Positions 7,177-14,606 of a DNA stretch of 17,441 bases are shown one piece after another. Numbering within the stretch: the first letter of the stretch is position 1; each line of letters starts with the position of its first letter. The notes below the pieces were generated by a model, which was given only the letters and a program-made list of their open reading frames with translations, had not been told where the DNA came from and did not search any database. Source of the DNA: Bacteroidales bacterium (GTDB lineage: Bacteria; Bacteroidota; Bacteroidia; Bacteroidales; P3); assembly GCA_031286005.1 (NCBI GenBank), contig JAITVC010000062.1:1-17441 (forward strand), in the 5' to 3' direction. The position numbers and the translations under genes are program-made.

Positions 7177-7186
7177 ATTAATTTTG
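7155..7186 (+). promoter_or_regulatory. predicted promoter of the arginine operon
   Basis: TTTG at 7155-7158, then 20 bp, then TAATTTTG at 7179-7186: a full match to the Bacteroidota TTTG-N19-21-TAnnTTTG promoter. Transcription would start near 7193, leaving a leader of about 200 nt before the first gene at 7393. The -33 box lies in the terminator loop. A weaker -7-like TTTATTTG at 7372-7379 lacks a -33 partner. Confidence 0.7.
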
Positions 7187-7195
7187 CAGCCGAAA

Positions 7196-7291
7196 ATGAA
7201 AAACGATTTTACATATTTTTATCCAGAAGCCGCTGCTAACGCTCATTGCAGAGGTTTAGTCGCTACATTTCGGCGATGCCGACGCCCGTAG
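7196..7291 (+). CDS. possible arginine-rich leader peptide, 31 aa
   Basis: A 32-codon frame opens at ATG 7196, right at the predicted transcript start, and ends at TAG 7289-7291. Its last seven residues are F-R-R-C-R-R-P, with one more Arg at codon 19. Four Arg codons in five, placed just before several stems and ahead of an arginine operon, are what an attenuation leader would look like. Against this, the start would be nearly leaderless, the Arg codons overlap a GC-rich palindrome typical of intergenic repeats, and no clear terminator follows. This is a hypothesis, not a firm gene. Confidence 0.25.
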   Translation: MKNDFTYFYPEAAANAHCRGLVATFRRCRRP

Positions 7292-7342
7292 GGGCTGAAT
7301 TTTTATTGCAAGACTACGTGTTTTGCGCCTACGGAGGTAGGC
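7270..7342 (+). promoter_or_regulatory. structured leader with competing stems before the arg genes
   Basis: Local stems: TCGGC/GCCGA (7270-7282), GCCC/GGGC (7284-7295), GCAAGAC/GTTTTGC (7308-7326) and GCCTAC/GTAGGC (7327-7342). A longer-range stem CCGTAGG (7286-7292) with CCTACGG (7328-7334) would enclose the third hairpin and exclude the second and fourth. That gives two mutually exclusive folds. There is no U-run directly after 7342. It could be a cis-regulator or simply a dispersed folded intergenic repeat. Confidence 0.4.
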
Positions 7343-7392
7343 AAGGAATCCAACATCTATTTATTAATTTTTTTATTTGATACCATTAAAAG

Positions 7393-8091
7393 ATGGCAGT
7401 TAAAATTATAGTGGCTAATGCGTCGCATGCGCATTATGCCGAAGCAATTCGTGAACTAATTCAGATTTCGGCGCAACAACGCGGAACCGGTATTGTGAAC
7501 CGAACGCCTGAATATATCGCAGAAAAAATGATACAGGGAAAAGCGATCGTTGCATTAGACGGCGATAAAATTGTGGGCTTTTCTTATATCGAAACATGGA
7601 GCCACGGCATGTTTGTGGCCAATTCCGGACTAATTGTAGCGCACGAATATCGTAACACCGGATTGGCGCGAAGAATCAAAAAGAATATTTTCATGCTTTC
7701 ACGAAAGTTATATCCCAAAGCAAAAATATTCAGTATTACCACAGGTTTGGCAGTGATGAAAATCAATTCGGATTTGGGTTATGTGCCGGTTACATTTTCT
7801 GAACTTACCAGAGAAGAGGAGTTTTGGAAAGGTTGCGAGGGATGCCGAAATTTCGATATTTTGCAACGCAACGATCATAAAATGTGTTTGTGCACAGGCT
7901 TGATGTTTGACCCTGATAAACCCAGACGCCCCAAGAAGAACAGGATTTTCATTATTCCTGCAAAATTGCCTTGGCGTATTTTTTGGGATAGGCCGATTGT
8001 GTTTATCAAACGTTTTTTGCTACGAGAACGCTTGTTGCGAAAACTTGCAGAAATGCGTCAAAAGAATCACGAAAATCCAATTAATAACTAA
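7393..8091 (+). CDS. GNAT acyltransferase, putative glutamate N-acyltransferase of arginine synthesis
   Basis: The 232-residue product has a GNAT fold in residues about 1-135, including the acyl-CoA loop EYRNTGLARRIK (85-96). The C-terminal part carries Cys148-x2-Cys151 and Cys165-x-Cys167 in a WKGCEGC...MCLC arrangement, which could bind a metal. A basic, amphipathic tail follows (about 180-225). Position at the head of argGCDBEH, without any other argA or argJ, supports the first step: acylation of glutamate. In Bacteroides fragilis the pathway uses N-succinyl rather than N-acetyl intermediates, so the acyl donor could be succinyl-CoA or acetyl-CoA. No amino-acid kinase domain is fused, unlike E. 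coli ArgA. The GNAT call is firm; the substrate is inferred from context. Confidence 0.8.
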   Translation: MAVKIIVANASHAHYAEAIRELIQISAQQRGTGIVNRTPEYIAEKMIQGKAIVALDGDKIVGFSYIETWSHGMFVANSGLIVAHEYRNTGLARRIKKNIFMLSRKLYPKAKIFSITTGLAVMKINSDLGYVPVTFSELTREEEFWKGCEGCRNFDILQRNDHKMCLCTGLMFDPDKPRRPKKNRIFIIPAKLPWRIFWDRPIVFIKRFLLRERLLRKLAEMRQKNHENPINN

Positions 8092-8110
8092 TCATTAACC
8101 ACTAATCACT

Positions 8111-9298
8111 ATGAACAATAAACTTTTACTTGCTTTCAGCGGCGGGCTTGATACGTCGTTTTGCGTCAAATATTTGAAAAATGAGAAACAATTAGATGTG
8201 CATACGGCGCTTGTCAATACAGGCGGTTTCAACGAAGATGAACTGTCTGATATTGAAAATAAAGCCTGTGTTTTAGGCTCTGCAAGCCATGTCAATATTG
8301 ATGAAACAAGTGTTTTTTATACTAAAGGTATTCGTTATTTAATTTATGGAAATATTCTGAAAGGCAATACCTATCCGCTTTCGGTGAGTGCCGAACGTGT
8401 ATTTCAAGCTATCGCTTTAATCGAATACGCAAAAAAAATTAAGGCGGATTATATTGCGCATGGCAGTACGGGTGCTGGAAACGACCAGATTCGTTTTGAT
8501 TTGGTCTTTCAGGTGTTGGCGCCTGAAATAAAAATCATCACACCGATTCGAGATTTGAAAATATCTCGTCAAGATGAAATTGATTATCTTAAAAAACATG
8601 GTTACGAATATGCTTGGGAAAAAGCCAAATACTCGATTAATCAAGGTCTGTGGGGCACCAGCGTAGGCGGAGTGGAAACGTTGACCTCTAATGGCGAATT
8701 GCCCGAAGATGCATTTCCAACGCCATGCACTCAAAAAGAAGAAAAGAAAATTTCCATTCAATTTGAAAAAGGCGAGCCGATAGGACTTGATGGGGAAAAG
8801 ATGAAACCGAAAGATGCGATACGAAAGTTAAACGATATTGCTTCGCATTATGCCATTGGCCGTGATATTCACGTTGGCGACACAATTATCGGCATAAAAG
8901 GACGTGTTGGTTTTGAAGCGGCCGCTCCATTGATTATTATTAAAGCTCACCATTTGTTGGAAAAACATGTGCTTACCAAATGGCAGCAATATTGGAAAGA
9001 AATGATTGCAAATTGGTATGGCATGATGCTCCACGAAGCGCAGTATTTAGATCCTGTTATGCGCAACATGGAAACCTTTATGGAAAGTACGCAAACCTAT
9101 GTAACCGGAAGTGTAAACGTGAAATTACGACCGTATCATTTTGCTGTAATCGGTTGCGAAAGCGAATGCGATTTGATGAATTCTAAATTCGGCGATTATG
9201 GTGAAATCAACAAAGTATTTACTGGTGAAGATGTGAAAGGGTTTACGACCATTTTAGCTAATCAAATGAAACTATTTTACGCTACTCATGGAAAATAA
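8111..9298 (+). CDS. argG: argininosuccinate synthase
   Basis: Joins citrulline and aspartate with ATP cleavage to give argininosuccinate and AMP, the penultimate step to arginine. The 395-residue product begins with the PP-loop ATP-pyrophosphatase motif FSGGLDTS (residues 9-16). It also has AHGSTGAGNDQIRFD, the conserved patch that contacts the substrates, and a C-terminal multimerisation domain (VTGSVNVKLRPYHFAVIG). Length is close to the usual 400. It lies 19 bp after the GNAT gene and overlaps argC by 11 bp, which suggests translational coupling. It consumes aspartate, whose supply could involve the aminotransferase and aspartase at the right end of the window. Confidence 0.96.
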   Translation: MNNKLLLAFSGGLDTSFCVKYLKNEKQLDVHTALVNTGGFNEDELSDIENKACVLGSASHVNIDETSVFYTKGIRYLIYGNILKGNTYPLSVSAERVFQAIALIEYAKKIKADYIAHGSTGAGNDQIRFDLVFQVLAPEIKIITPIRDLKISRQDEIDYLKKHGYEYAWEKAKYSINQGLWGTSVGGVETLTSNGELPEDAFPTPCTQKEEKKISIQFEKGEPIGLDGEKMKPKDAIRKLNDIASHYAIGRDIHVGDTIIGIKGRVGFEAAAPLIIIKAHHLLEKHVLTKWQQYWKEMIANWYGMMLHEAQYLDPVMRNMETFMESTQTYVTGSVNVKLRPYHFAVIGCESECDLMNSKFGDYGEINKVFTGEDVKGFTTILANQMKLFYATHGK

Positions 9299-10268
9299 AT
9301 CAATAACCGTCGGAATTGTAGGAGGCGCAGGCTATACGGCCGGAGAATTGATTCGCATCTTGTTGAATCATCCGCATGCTACTATTAATTTTGTACACAG
9401 CACATCGCACGCCGGACATCCTGTTTATGCTGTTCATCGCGATTTACTTGGCGATACAGAACTTAGATTTACCGATGCGATAAGCGATGTTGATGTGATC
9501 TTTCTGTGTTTGGGACATGGTTTGTCGGCCGAATTTTTGGATAAATATAAGATTGCCGAACACACGAGAATTATTGATTTGAGTAGTGATTTTCGTATTC
9601 AGCCGGCTTATCAAAATAGAAATTTTGTGTATGGTTTGCCGGAAATTTTTAAAGATGAAATTGCTCGGGCAAAGAATGTTGCGAATCCCGGCTGTTTTGC
9701 AACAGCGATTCAATTGGCTTTGTTACCGCTTGCGCAAAAAGACTTATTGAACGACGATGTGCATGTTAATGCGCTCACAGGGTCTTCCGGTGCAGGACGC
9801 GGACGCAGCGACACCACGCATTTCAGTTATAGAGAAAATAATATTTCCATTTACAAAGCATTCACGCATCAACACCTTGGTGAAATCAATAAAACGTTGA
9901 CTACTGCACAAAAAGGGAAATCCGTCAACCTTAATTTTATTCCCATGCGTGGCGATTTTACACGTGGAATTTTTGCAACGGTTTATACCAAATGCGATTT
10001 GCCGAAAGATGAAATTGTTGCCTTGTATACAAAATATTACGAAATACACCCATTCACGCACATTTCCAAACAGGAAATCAGCATGAAAGAAGTGATTAAT
10101 ACCAATAAATGTATGTTGCATATTGACAAACATGGCGACAATGTTTTAATCACAAGTATTATTGATAATTTGATTAAAGGCGCATCGGGACAGGCGATTC
10201 AAAATATGAATTTGATGTTCGGTTTGCTGGAAAATGAAGGTTTAAAACTAAAATCAATTGTGTTTTAA
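9288..10268 (+). CDS. argC: N-acyl-gamma-glutamyl-phosphate reductase
   Basis: NADPH-dependent reduction of the acylglutamyl phosphate made by ArgB to the semialdehyde. The 326-residue product has the N-terminal nucleotide-binding motif GIVGGAGYTAGEL (9-21), the nucleophile in NPGCFATA (Cys136), and the active-site His in THQHLGEI (around 194-196). SSGAGRG follows the catalytic strand as usual. The start codon lies inside the end of argG (11-bp overlap) and the stop is 2 bp before argD. The short form (about 320-340 residues) is normal for the family. In Bacteroidota the true substrate could be the N-succinyl compound. Confidence 0.95.
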   Translation: MENKSITVGIVGGAGYTAGELIRILLNHPHATINFVHSTSHAGHPVYAVHRDLLGDTELRFTDAISDVDVIFLCLGHGLSAEFLDKYKIAEHTRIIDLSSDFRIQPAYQNRNFVYGLPEIFKDEIARAKNVANPGCFATAIQLALLPLAQKDLLNDDVHVNALTGSSGAGRGRSDTTHFSYRENNISIYKAFTHQHLGEINKTLTTAQKGKSVNLNFIPMRGDFTRGIFATVYTKCDLPKDEIVALYTKYYEIHPFTHISKQEISMKEVINTNKCMLHIDKHGDNVLITSIIDNLIKGASGQAIQNMNLMFGLLENEGLKLKSIVF

Positions 10269-10270
10269 TT

Positions 10271-11395
10271 ATGAATTTATTTGATGTATACCCACTTTGG
10301 GACATAAACTTAGTGAAGGGCGAAGGCTGTTATGTATATGATGATAAAGGCCAAAAATATCTCGACTTATATGGCGGACATGCCGTAATTTCCGTAGGAC
10401 ATAGCCATCCGTGCTATGTAAAAATGTTTGCAGAACAATTGCAATGCATCGGATTTTATTCCAATTCTGTGAAGAATGATTTACAAGAGAAATTGGCTGA
10501 AAAGCTGGGTCAGTTTTCCAATTATGAAGACTATGCTTTATTTCTTTGTAATTCAGGCGCAGAGGCGAATGAAAATGCATTGAAATTAGCCTCGTTTCAC
10601 ACTGGAAAGAAAAAAATATTAGTCTTCAAAAAAGCTTTTCACGGTCGCACATCCGGCGCTGTATCGGCAACGGATAATCCTGCTATTTCCGCACCATTCA
10701 ACGAAACTGAAAACATTATATTTGTTCCAATGAACGATATAAATGCTGTGGAACATGAGTTGAAAAGTGGGCAATATGCAGCGGTTATCATCGAAGGCAT
10801 CCAAGGTGTAGCGGGTATTTTCATGCCATCTGATGATTTTATGAAACAACTGCGAACGTTGTGCACAACATACAACGCAGTGTTGATTTTAGACGAAATT
10901 CAATCCGGCTATGGTCGTACCGGAAAATTCTTTGCTCATCAATGGGCTGGTATAAAAGCCGACATCATTACGACAGCAAAAGGCATGGGCAATGGTTTCC
11001 CGATTGGCGGCGTGTTGATTGCACCACATATCAAACCTCGTCACGGTATGTTGGGTACAACCTTTGGCGGCAATCATTTGGCTTGTGCAGCGGCGTTGGC
11101 CGTATTAGAAATTATGGAAAACGAAAGGTTGTGCGAAAATGCGGGAACTATCGGGAGTTATGCTATCAATGTTTTGCGCGAATTGCCAAATGTTGAAGTG
11201 CGCGGACGTGGCTTGATGATTGGTATTGAAATGCCTTATGCGATGAAAGAATTACGTGATAAATTGTTATTTCAACACCATATCTTCACAGGAAATGCAG
11301 GAACGAACATCATTCGTTTGTTGCCACCGTTAACGATTAGTCGGGAAGAAATGGATCGGTTTATAACTACATTTAAAAATTATTTAAGCCAATGA
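10271..11395 (+). CDS. argD: acylornithine aminotransferase (class III, PLP)
   Basis: Converts the acylated glutamate semialdehyde to acylornithine using glutamate as amino donor. The 374-residue product shows class III aminotransferase features: NSGAEANENALKLA (94-107), KAFHGRTSGA (121-130), LDEIQSGYGRTGKF with Asp208, the PLP lysine in TTAKGMGNGFPIGGV (Lys237) and GTTFGGNHLA (262-271). It is somewhat shorter than E. coli ArgD, mainly at the N-terminus. Its TGA stop overlaps the argB start (ATGA). This is the only intact gene in the window that ends in TGA, and it does so at the normal C-terminus, which argues against TGA being read as sense in this organism. Confidence 0.94.
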   Translation: MNLFDVYPLWDINLVKGEGCYVYDDKGQKYLDLYGGHAVISVGHSHPCYVKMFAEQLQCIGFYSNSVKNDLQEKLAEKLGQFSNYEDYALFLCNSGAEANENALKLASFHTGKKKILVFKKAFHGRTSGAVSATDNPAISAPFNETENIIFVPMNDINAVEHELKSGQYAAVIIEGIQGVAGIFMPSDDFMKQLRTLCTTYNAVLILDEIQSGYGRTGKFFAHQWAGIKADIITTAKGMGNGFPIGGVLIAPHIKPRHGMLGTTFGGNHLACAAALAVLEIMENERLCENAGTIGSYAINVLRELPNVEVRGRGLMIGIEMPYAMKELRDKLLFQHHIFTGNAGTNIIRLLPPLTISREEMDRFITTFKNYLSQ

Positions 11396-12168
11396 AACAA
11401 GCATTACATATCATTAAAATTGGTGGAAACATTATTGATAACGAGGATGCATTAGAAAAGTTCTTAGATGATTTTTCCGCATTAGACGGCTTGAAAATAT
11501 TGGTACATGGAGGCGGAAAATTGGCCACACGGTTATCAGAGAAATTAGCAATTCCAACAGTTATGCACGACGGTAGACGTGTTACAGACGAGGAAACACT
11601 CAAATTAGTAACAATGGTCTATGCTGGTTGGATCAATAAACACATTGTAGCACAACTGCAACAACGGGCATGTAATGCGATAGGTCTTTCGGGCGCAGAT
11701 GCGAATGTGATACCTGCTGTGAAACGTGCGTCGCAACCGGTAGATTTCGGATGGGTCGGCGATGTTTATCCTGCACAAATTAATTGTGTATTTCTGCGAA
11801 ATTTATTAGGGCAACACATTACTCCGGTGTTTTGTGCCATCACGCACGACCAAAAAGGAAATCTGCTCAATAGCAATGCCGATACAGTGGCTTCATCGTT
11901 AGCTGTTGCCATGTCGAACGAGTTTGAGACATCTTTGATTTATTGTTTTGAAAAAGACGGTGTGCAGAGCAATCCTGATGACGACGACAGTATTATCCTT
12001 GAAATTACACGAGAAACATACCAAAAGTTGAAAGCCAAAAGCATTATATCCGGTGGTATGATTCCTAAAATTGACAATGCCTACAAAGCTATCGACGCGG
12101 GTGTGGAGAGAGTAGTTATCAAACACGCAAAGAATTTGACAAATCATAAAGGAACAATTGTTTCATAG
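11392..12168 (+). CDS. argB: N-acylglutamate kinase
   Basis: Phosphorylates N-acylglutamate, the committed kinase step. The 258-residue product has the amino-acid kinase layout: KIGGN (Lys9), HGGGK (39-43), GRRVT (61-65), GLSGADANVI (98-107), NSNAD (160-164) and GGMIPKIDNA with Lys226. The KIGG motif lies only nine residues from the start, so there is no room for the N-terminal helix that links dimers in arginine-inhibited hexameric kinases. It is therefore probably an E. coli-like dimer without strong arginine feedback (inference). The segment LIYCFEKDGVQSNPDDDD, with an acidic run, replaces the more usual nucleotide-site wording. It overlaps argD by 4 bp and ends 6 bp before argE. Confidence 0.92.
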   Translation: MKQALHIIKIGGNIIDNEDALEKFLDDFSALDGLKILVHGGGKLATRLSEKLAIPTVMHDGRRVTDEETLKLVTMVYAGWINKHIVAQLQQRACNAIGLSGADANVIPAVKRASQPVDFGWVGDVYPAQINCVFLRNLLGQHITPVFCAITHDQKGNLLNSNADTVASSLAVAMSNEFETSLIYCFEKDGVQSNPDDDDSIILEITRETYQKLKAKSIISGGMIPKIDNAYKAIDAGVERVVIKHAKNLTNHKGTIVS

Positions 12169-12174
12169 TTAAGA

Positions 12175-13221
12175 ATGAAAAAAGAAGCCATTGATTTATT
12201 AAAACAACTGATCGCAACACCCTCATTCTCGCAAGAGGAGAGCCAAACAGCCGATATTCTTGTTGATTTTTTGTCTGCAAAATCCATACCGACACAACGT
12301 GTGAAGAACAACGTGTGGGCTTGTAATAAATATTTTGATGCAAGTAAGCCTACGTTGTTGCTTAATTCGCATCATGATACGGTTTGCCCAACAGCAGCGT
12401 ATACATTAGACCCATTCTTGCCGGTTGAAAAAGATGGAAAGTTGTTCGGTCTTGGCAGCAATGATGCCGGCGCTTCGGTAGTAGTGCTTATTCAAGCCTT
12501 TTGTGCATTTTATGATAAAAAAATAAATTATAATCTTATTTTAGGACTTTCGGCAGAAGAAGAAATAACGGGAGAAAACGGTATTGAACGACTGTTGCAA
12601 CATCTTCCGAAAATTGATTGTGCCATTGTGGGCGAGCCGACACAAATGAAAGTCGCCATTGCCGAACGTGGACTTATGGTGCTGGACTGCGTCGCACATG
12701 GCAAAGCAGGGCATGCCGCAAGAAATGAAGGCGATAATGCGTTATATCGTGCTATGGACGATATAAATAAACTGCGAAACTTACGATTTGAAAGAAAATC
12801 GCCATTAATGGGCGATATAAAACTCACTGTTACGCAAATCGATGCCGGCATGCAACACAATGTTGTTCCGGCAGAGTGCAGTTTTGTTGTGGATATACGC
12901 CCGACGGATGTTTATAAAAACGAAGAACTTTTATCGCTCATTCGTAAGGCATTGCAATCGGATGTGATTGCACGTTCCACCAAACATTCCGCATCTGCCA
13001 TCGCCGAAAATCATCCTTTGGTGCAAACGGCCATTGCGCTTGGGATTGACCGTTATGTGTCGCCAACCACATCGGATATGGTGGGCATGTCGTTTCCGGC
13101 CGTTAAGATGGGGGTGGGGGATTCCGCCCGTTCGCATCAAGCCGATGAATTTATTTTTCTGAAAGAAATTGAAGATGGCATTCAAATATACATTGATTTT
13201 TTACATAAATTCCTTAATTAA
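12175..13221 (+). CDS. argE: M20 deacylase of arginine synthesis (ArgE type)
   Basis: Removes the N-acyl group, either from acylornithine or, if a Bacteroides-type succinylornithine carbamoyltransferase is used elsewhere in the genome, from acylcitrulline. The 348-residue product carries the M20 dinuclear zinc site: SHHDTV (His66, Asp68), GSNDAGAS (Asp97), SAEEE (Glu128-Glu129), VGEPTQ (Glu154) and ARSHQADEF (His321). The dimerisation domain inserts around residues 165-270. Its position directly between argB and argH makes the pathway assignment good, but the exact acyl group and amino acid cannot be fixed from sequence. It ends 8 bp before argH. Confidence 0.88.
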   Translation: MKKEAIDLLKQLIATPSFSQEESQTADILVDFLSAKSIPTQRVKNNVWACNKYFDASKPTLLLNSHHDTVCPTAAYTLDPFLPVEKDGKLFGLGSNDAGASVVVLIQAFCAFYDKKINYNLILGLSAEEEITGENGIERLLQHLPKIDCAIVGEPTQMKVAIAERGLMVLDCVAHGKAGHAARNEGDNALYRAMDDINKLRNLRFERKSPLMGDIKLTVTQIDAGMQHNVVPAECSFVVDIRPTDVYKNEELLSLIRKALQSDVIARSTKHSASAIAENHPLVQTAIALGIDRYVSPTTSDMVGMSFPAVKMGVGDSARSHQADEFIFLKEIEDGIQIYIDFLHKFLN

Positions 13222-13229
13222 TTTTTGCT

Positions 13230-14528
13230 ATGAACAAACTTTGGAGTAAAGGTTTCGAGCCTAATAAACTCATCGAACAATTTACCATCGGAAACGATCG
13301 TGTTTTGGATTTGCAACTGGCCAAACATGATGTTCGTGGCTCAATGGCGCACGTACGCATGTTGCAAAGTATCGGATTATTGACCCAAGACGACATGGAA
13401 CAATTGCTCGCAGCTTTACAGGACATTTTGAAAACCGCAGAAAATGGTGTATTTGTCATAGAAGACGGTGTGGAAGACGTGCATTCGCAAGTGGAACTTT
13501 TGCTTACACGTCAACTGGGTGAAATCGGCAAGAAAATCCATTCCGGACGCTCTCGAAACGATCAAATTTTAGTCGATTTGAAGTTGTTTATGCGAGAGGA
13601 AATAGAGGCCATTGCGCAATTGTGTTTCATACTCTTTGATAGATTACAAACACTCAGCGAAACGCATAAAAATGTGCTGATGCCGGGCTATACGCATTTT
13701 CAAATTGCTATGCCATCCTCATTTGGACTGTGGTTTGGCGCTTACGCAGAAACGCTTGTGGATGATTTACAAGTATTGGCAAGTGCGTATAAGATAGCCA
13801 ATCAAAATCCGTTAGGCTCAGCAGCGGGTTACGGCAGTTCGTTTCCGTTGAATCGTAGGATGACAACGCAATTATTGGAGTTTGAAACGCTGCATTTTAA
13901 TAGCATCGCAGCACAGATCAGCCGCACGAAAGCCACGCAAGCAATGGCTTTCGGCATGGCATCAATAGCATCAACATTAAATCATTTTGCGGCAGATATT
14001 TGTATGTTTATGAGCCAGAATTTCGGTTTTGTTCGCTTTCCAGACGAACTTACGACCGGATCAAGCATTATGCCGCATAAGAAGAATCCTGATGTGTTTG
14101 AACTTATCCGCAGTAAATGCAACCGTCTGCAAAATCTTCCCAATGAACTGAATTTAATGACAACCAACCTTCCTCATGGCTATCACCGCGACTACCAACT
14201 CCTGAAAGACGCATTATTTCCGGCGATAGAAGAATTGAAAAATTGTTTGATTGTGGGCGAATTTATGCTACAGCACATTCTGGTCAACGAAACTATTTTG
14301 AGCGATTCTAAATATGATTATTTATTTACGGTAGAGGAAGTGAATCGACGTGTGTTGCAAGATGTATCGTTTCGCGATGCATATCGTCAAGTAGGCGAGG
14401 AGGTTGCCAAAGGAACATTCAAAGCCGAGAAAAACGTAGTGCATACCCACGAAGGAAGTATCGGGAATTTATGCAACAACGAAATCCGGCAGAAAATGGA
14501 AAACGTGTTGCTAACGTTTCAAAATTAA
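13230..14528 (+). CDS. argH: argininosuccinate lyase
   Basis: Splits argininosuccinate into arginine and fumarate, the last step. The 432-residue product belongs to the fumarase/aspartase superfamily: HSGRSRNDQ (104-112), MPGYTHFQIAMP with His156, the signature GSSIMPHKKNPD (277-288) carrying the catalytic serine, and a C-terminal DVSFRDAYRQVGE segment (378-390). It is last in the arg operon and is followed by a hairpin terminator (14554-14584) facing the convergent aspartase gene, which belongs to the same superfamily. Its fumarate could be returned to aspartate by an active aspartase. Confidence 0.96.
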   Translation: MNKLWSKGFEPNKLIEQFTIGNDRVLDLQLAKHDVRGSMAHVRMLQSIGLLTQDDMEQLLAALQDILKTAENGVFVIEDGVEDVHSQVELLLTRQLGEIGKKIHSGRSRNDQILVDLKLFMREEIEAIAQLCFILFDRLQTLSETHKNVLMPGYTHFQIAMPSSFGLWFGAYAETLVDDLQVLASAYKIANQNPLGSAAGYGSSFPLNRRMTTQLLEFETLHFNSIAAQISRTKATQAMAFGMASIASTLNHFAADICMFMSQNFGFVRFPDELTTGSSIMPHKKNPDVFELIRSKCNRLQNLPNELNLMTTNLPHGYHRDYQLLKDALFPAIEELKNCLIVGEFMLQHILVNETILSDSKYDYLFTVEEVNRRVLQDVSFRDAYRQVGEEVAKGTFKAEKNVVHTHEGSIGNLCNNEIRQKMENVLLTFQN

Positions 14529-14553
14529 TTGAGATAGATTTTCTAATAATATA

Positions 14554-14588
14554 CAAACGGCAGCCGAATTTCGACTGCCGTTTGCGTT
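14554..14588. terminator. hairpin terminator between convergent argH and aspA
   Basis: CAAACGGCAG (14554-14563) pairs perfectly with CTGCCGTTTG (14575-14584), and CGAA/TTCG within the loop can extend the stem. The plus strand continues CGTTTT. On the minus strand the downstream stretch is AT-rich but lacks a pure T-run. It lies 25 bp after argH and 22 bp after the aspA stop, so it probably serves both directions. Confidence 0.75.
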
Positions 14589-14606
14589 TTACTTGTTTAG
14601 TTTGAT

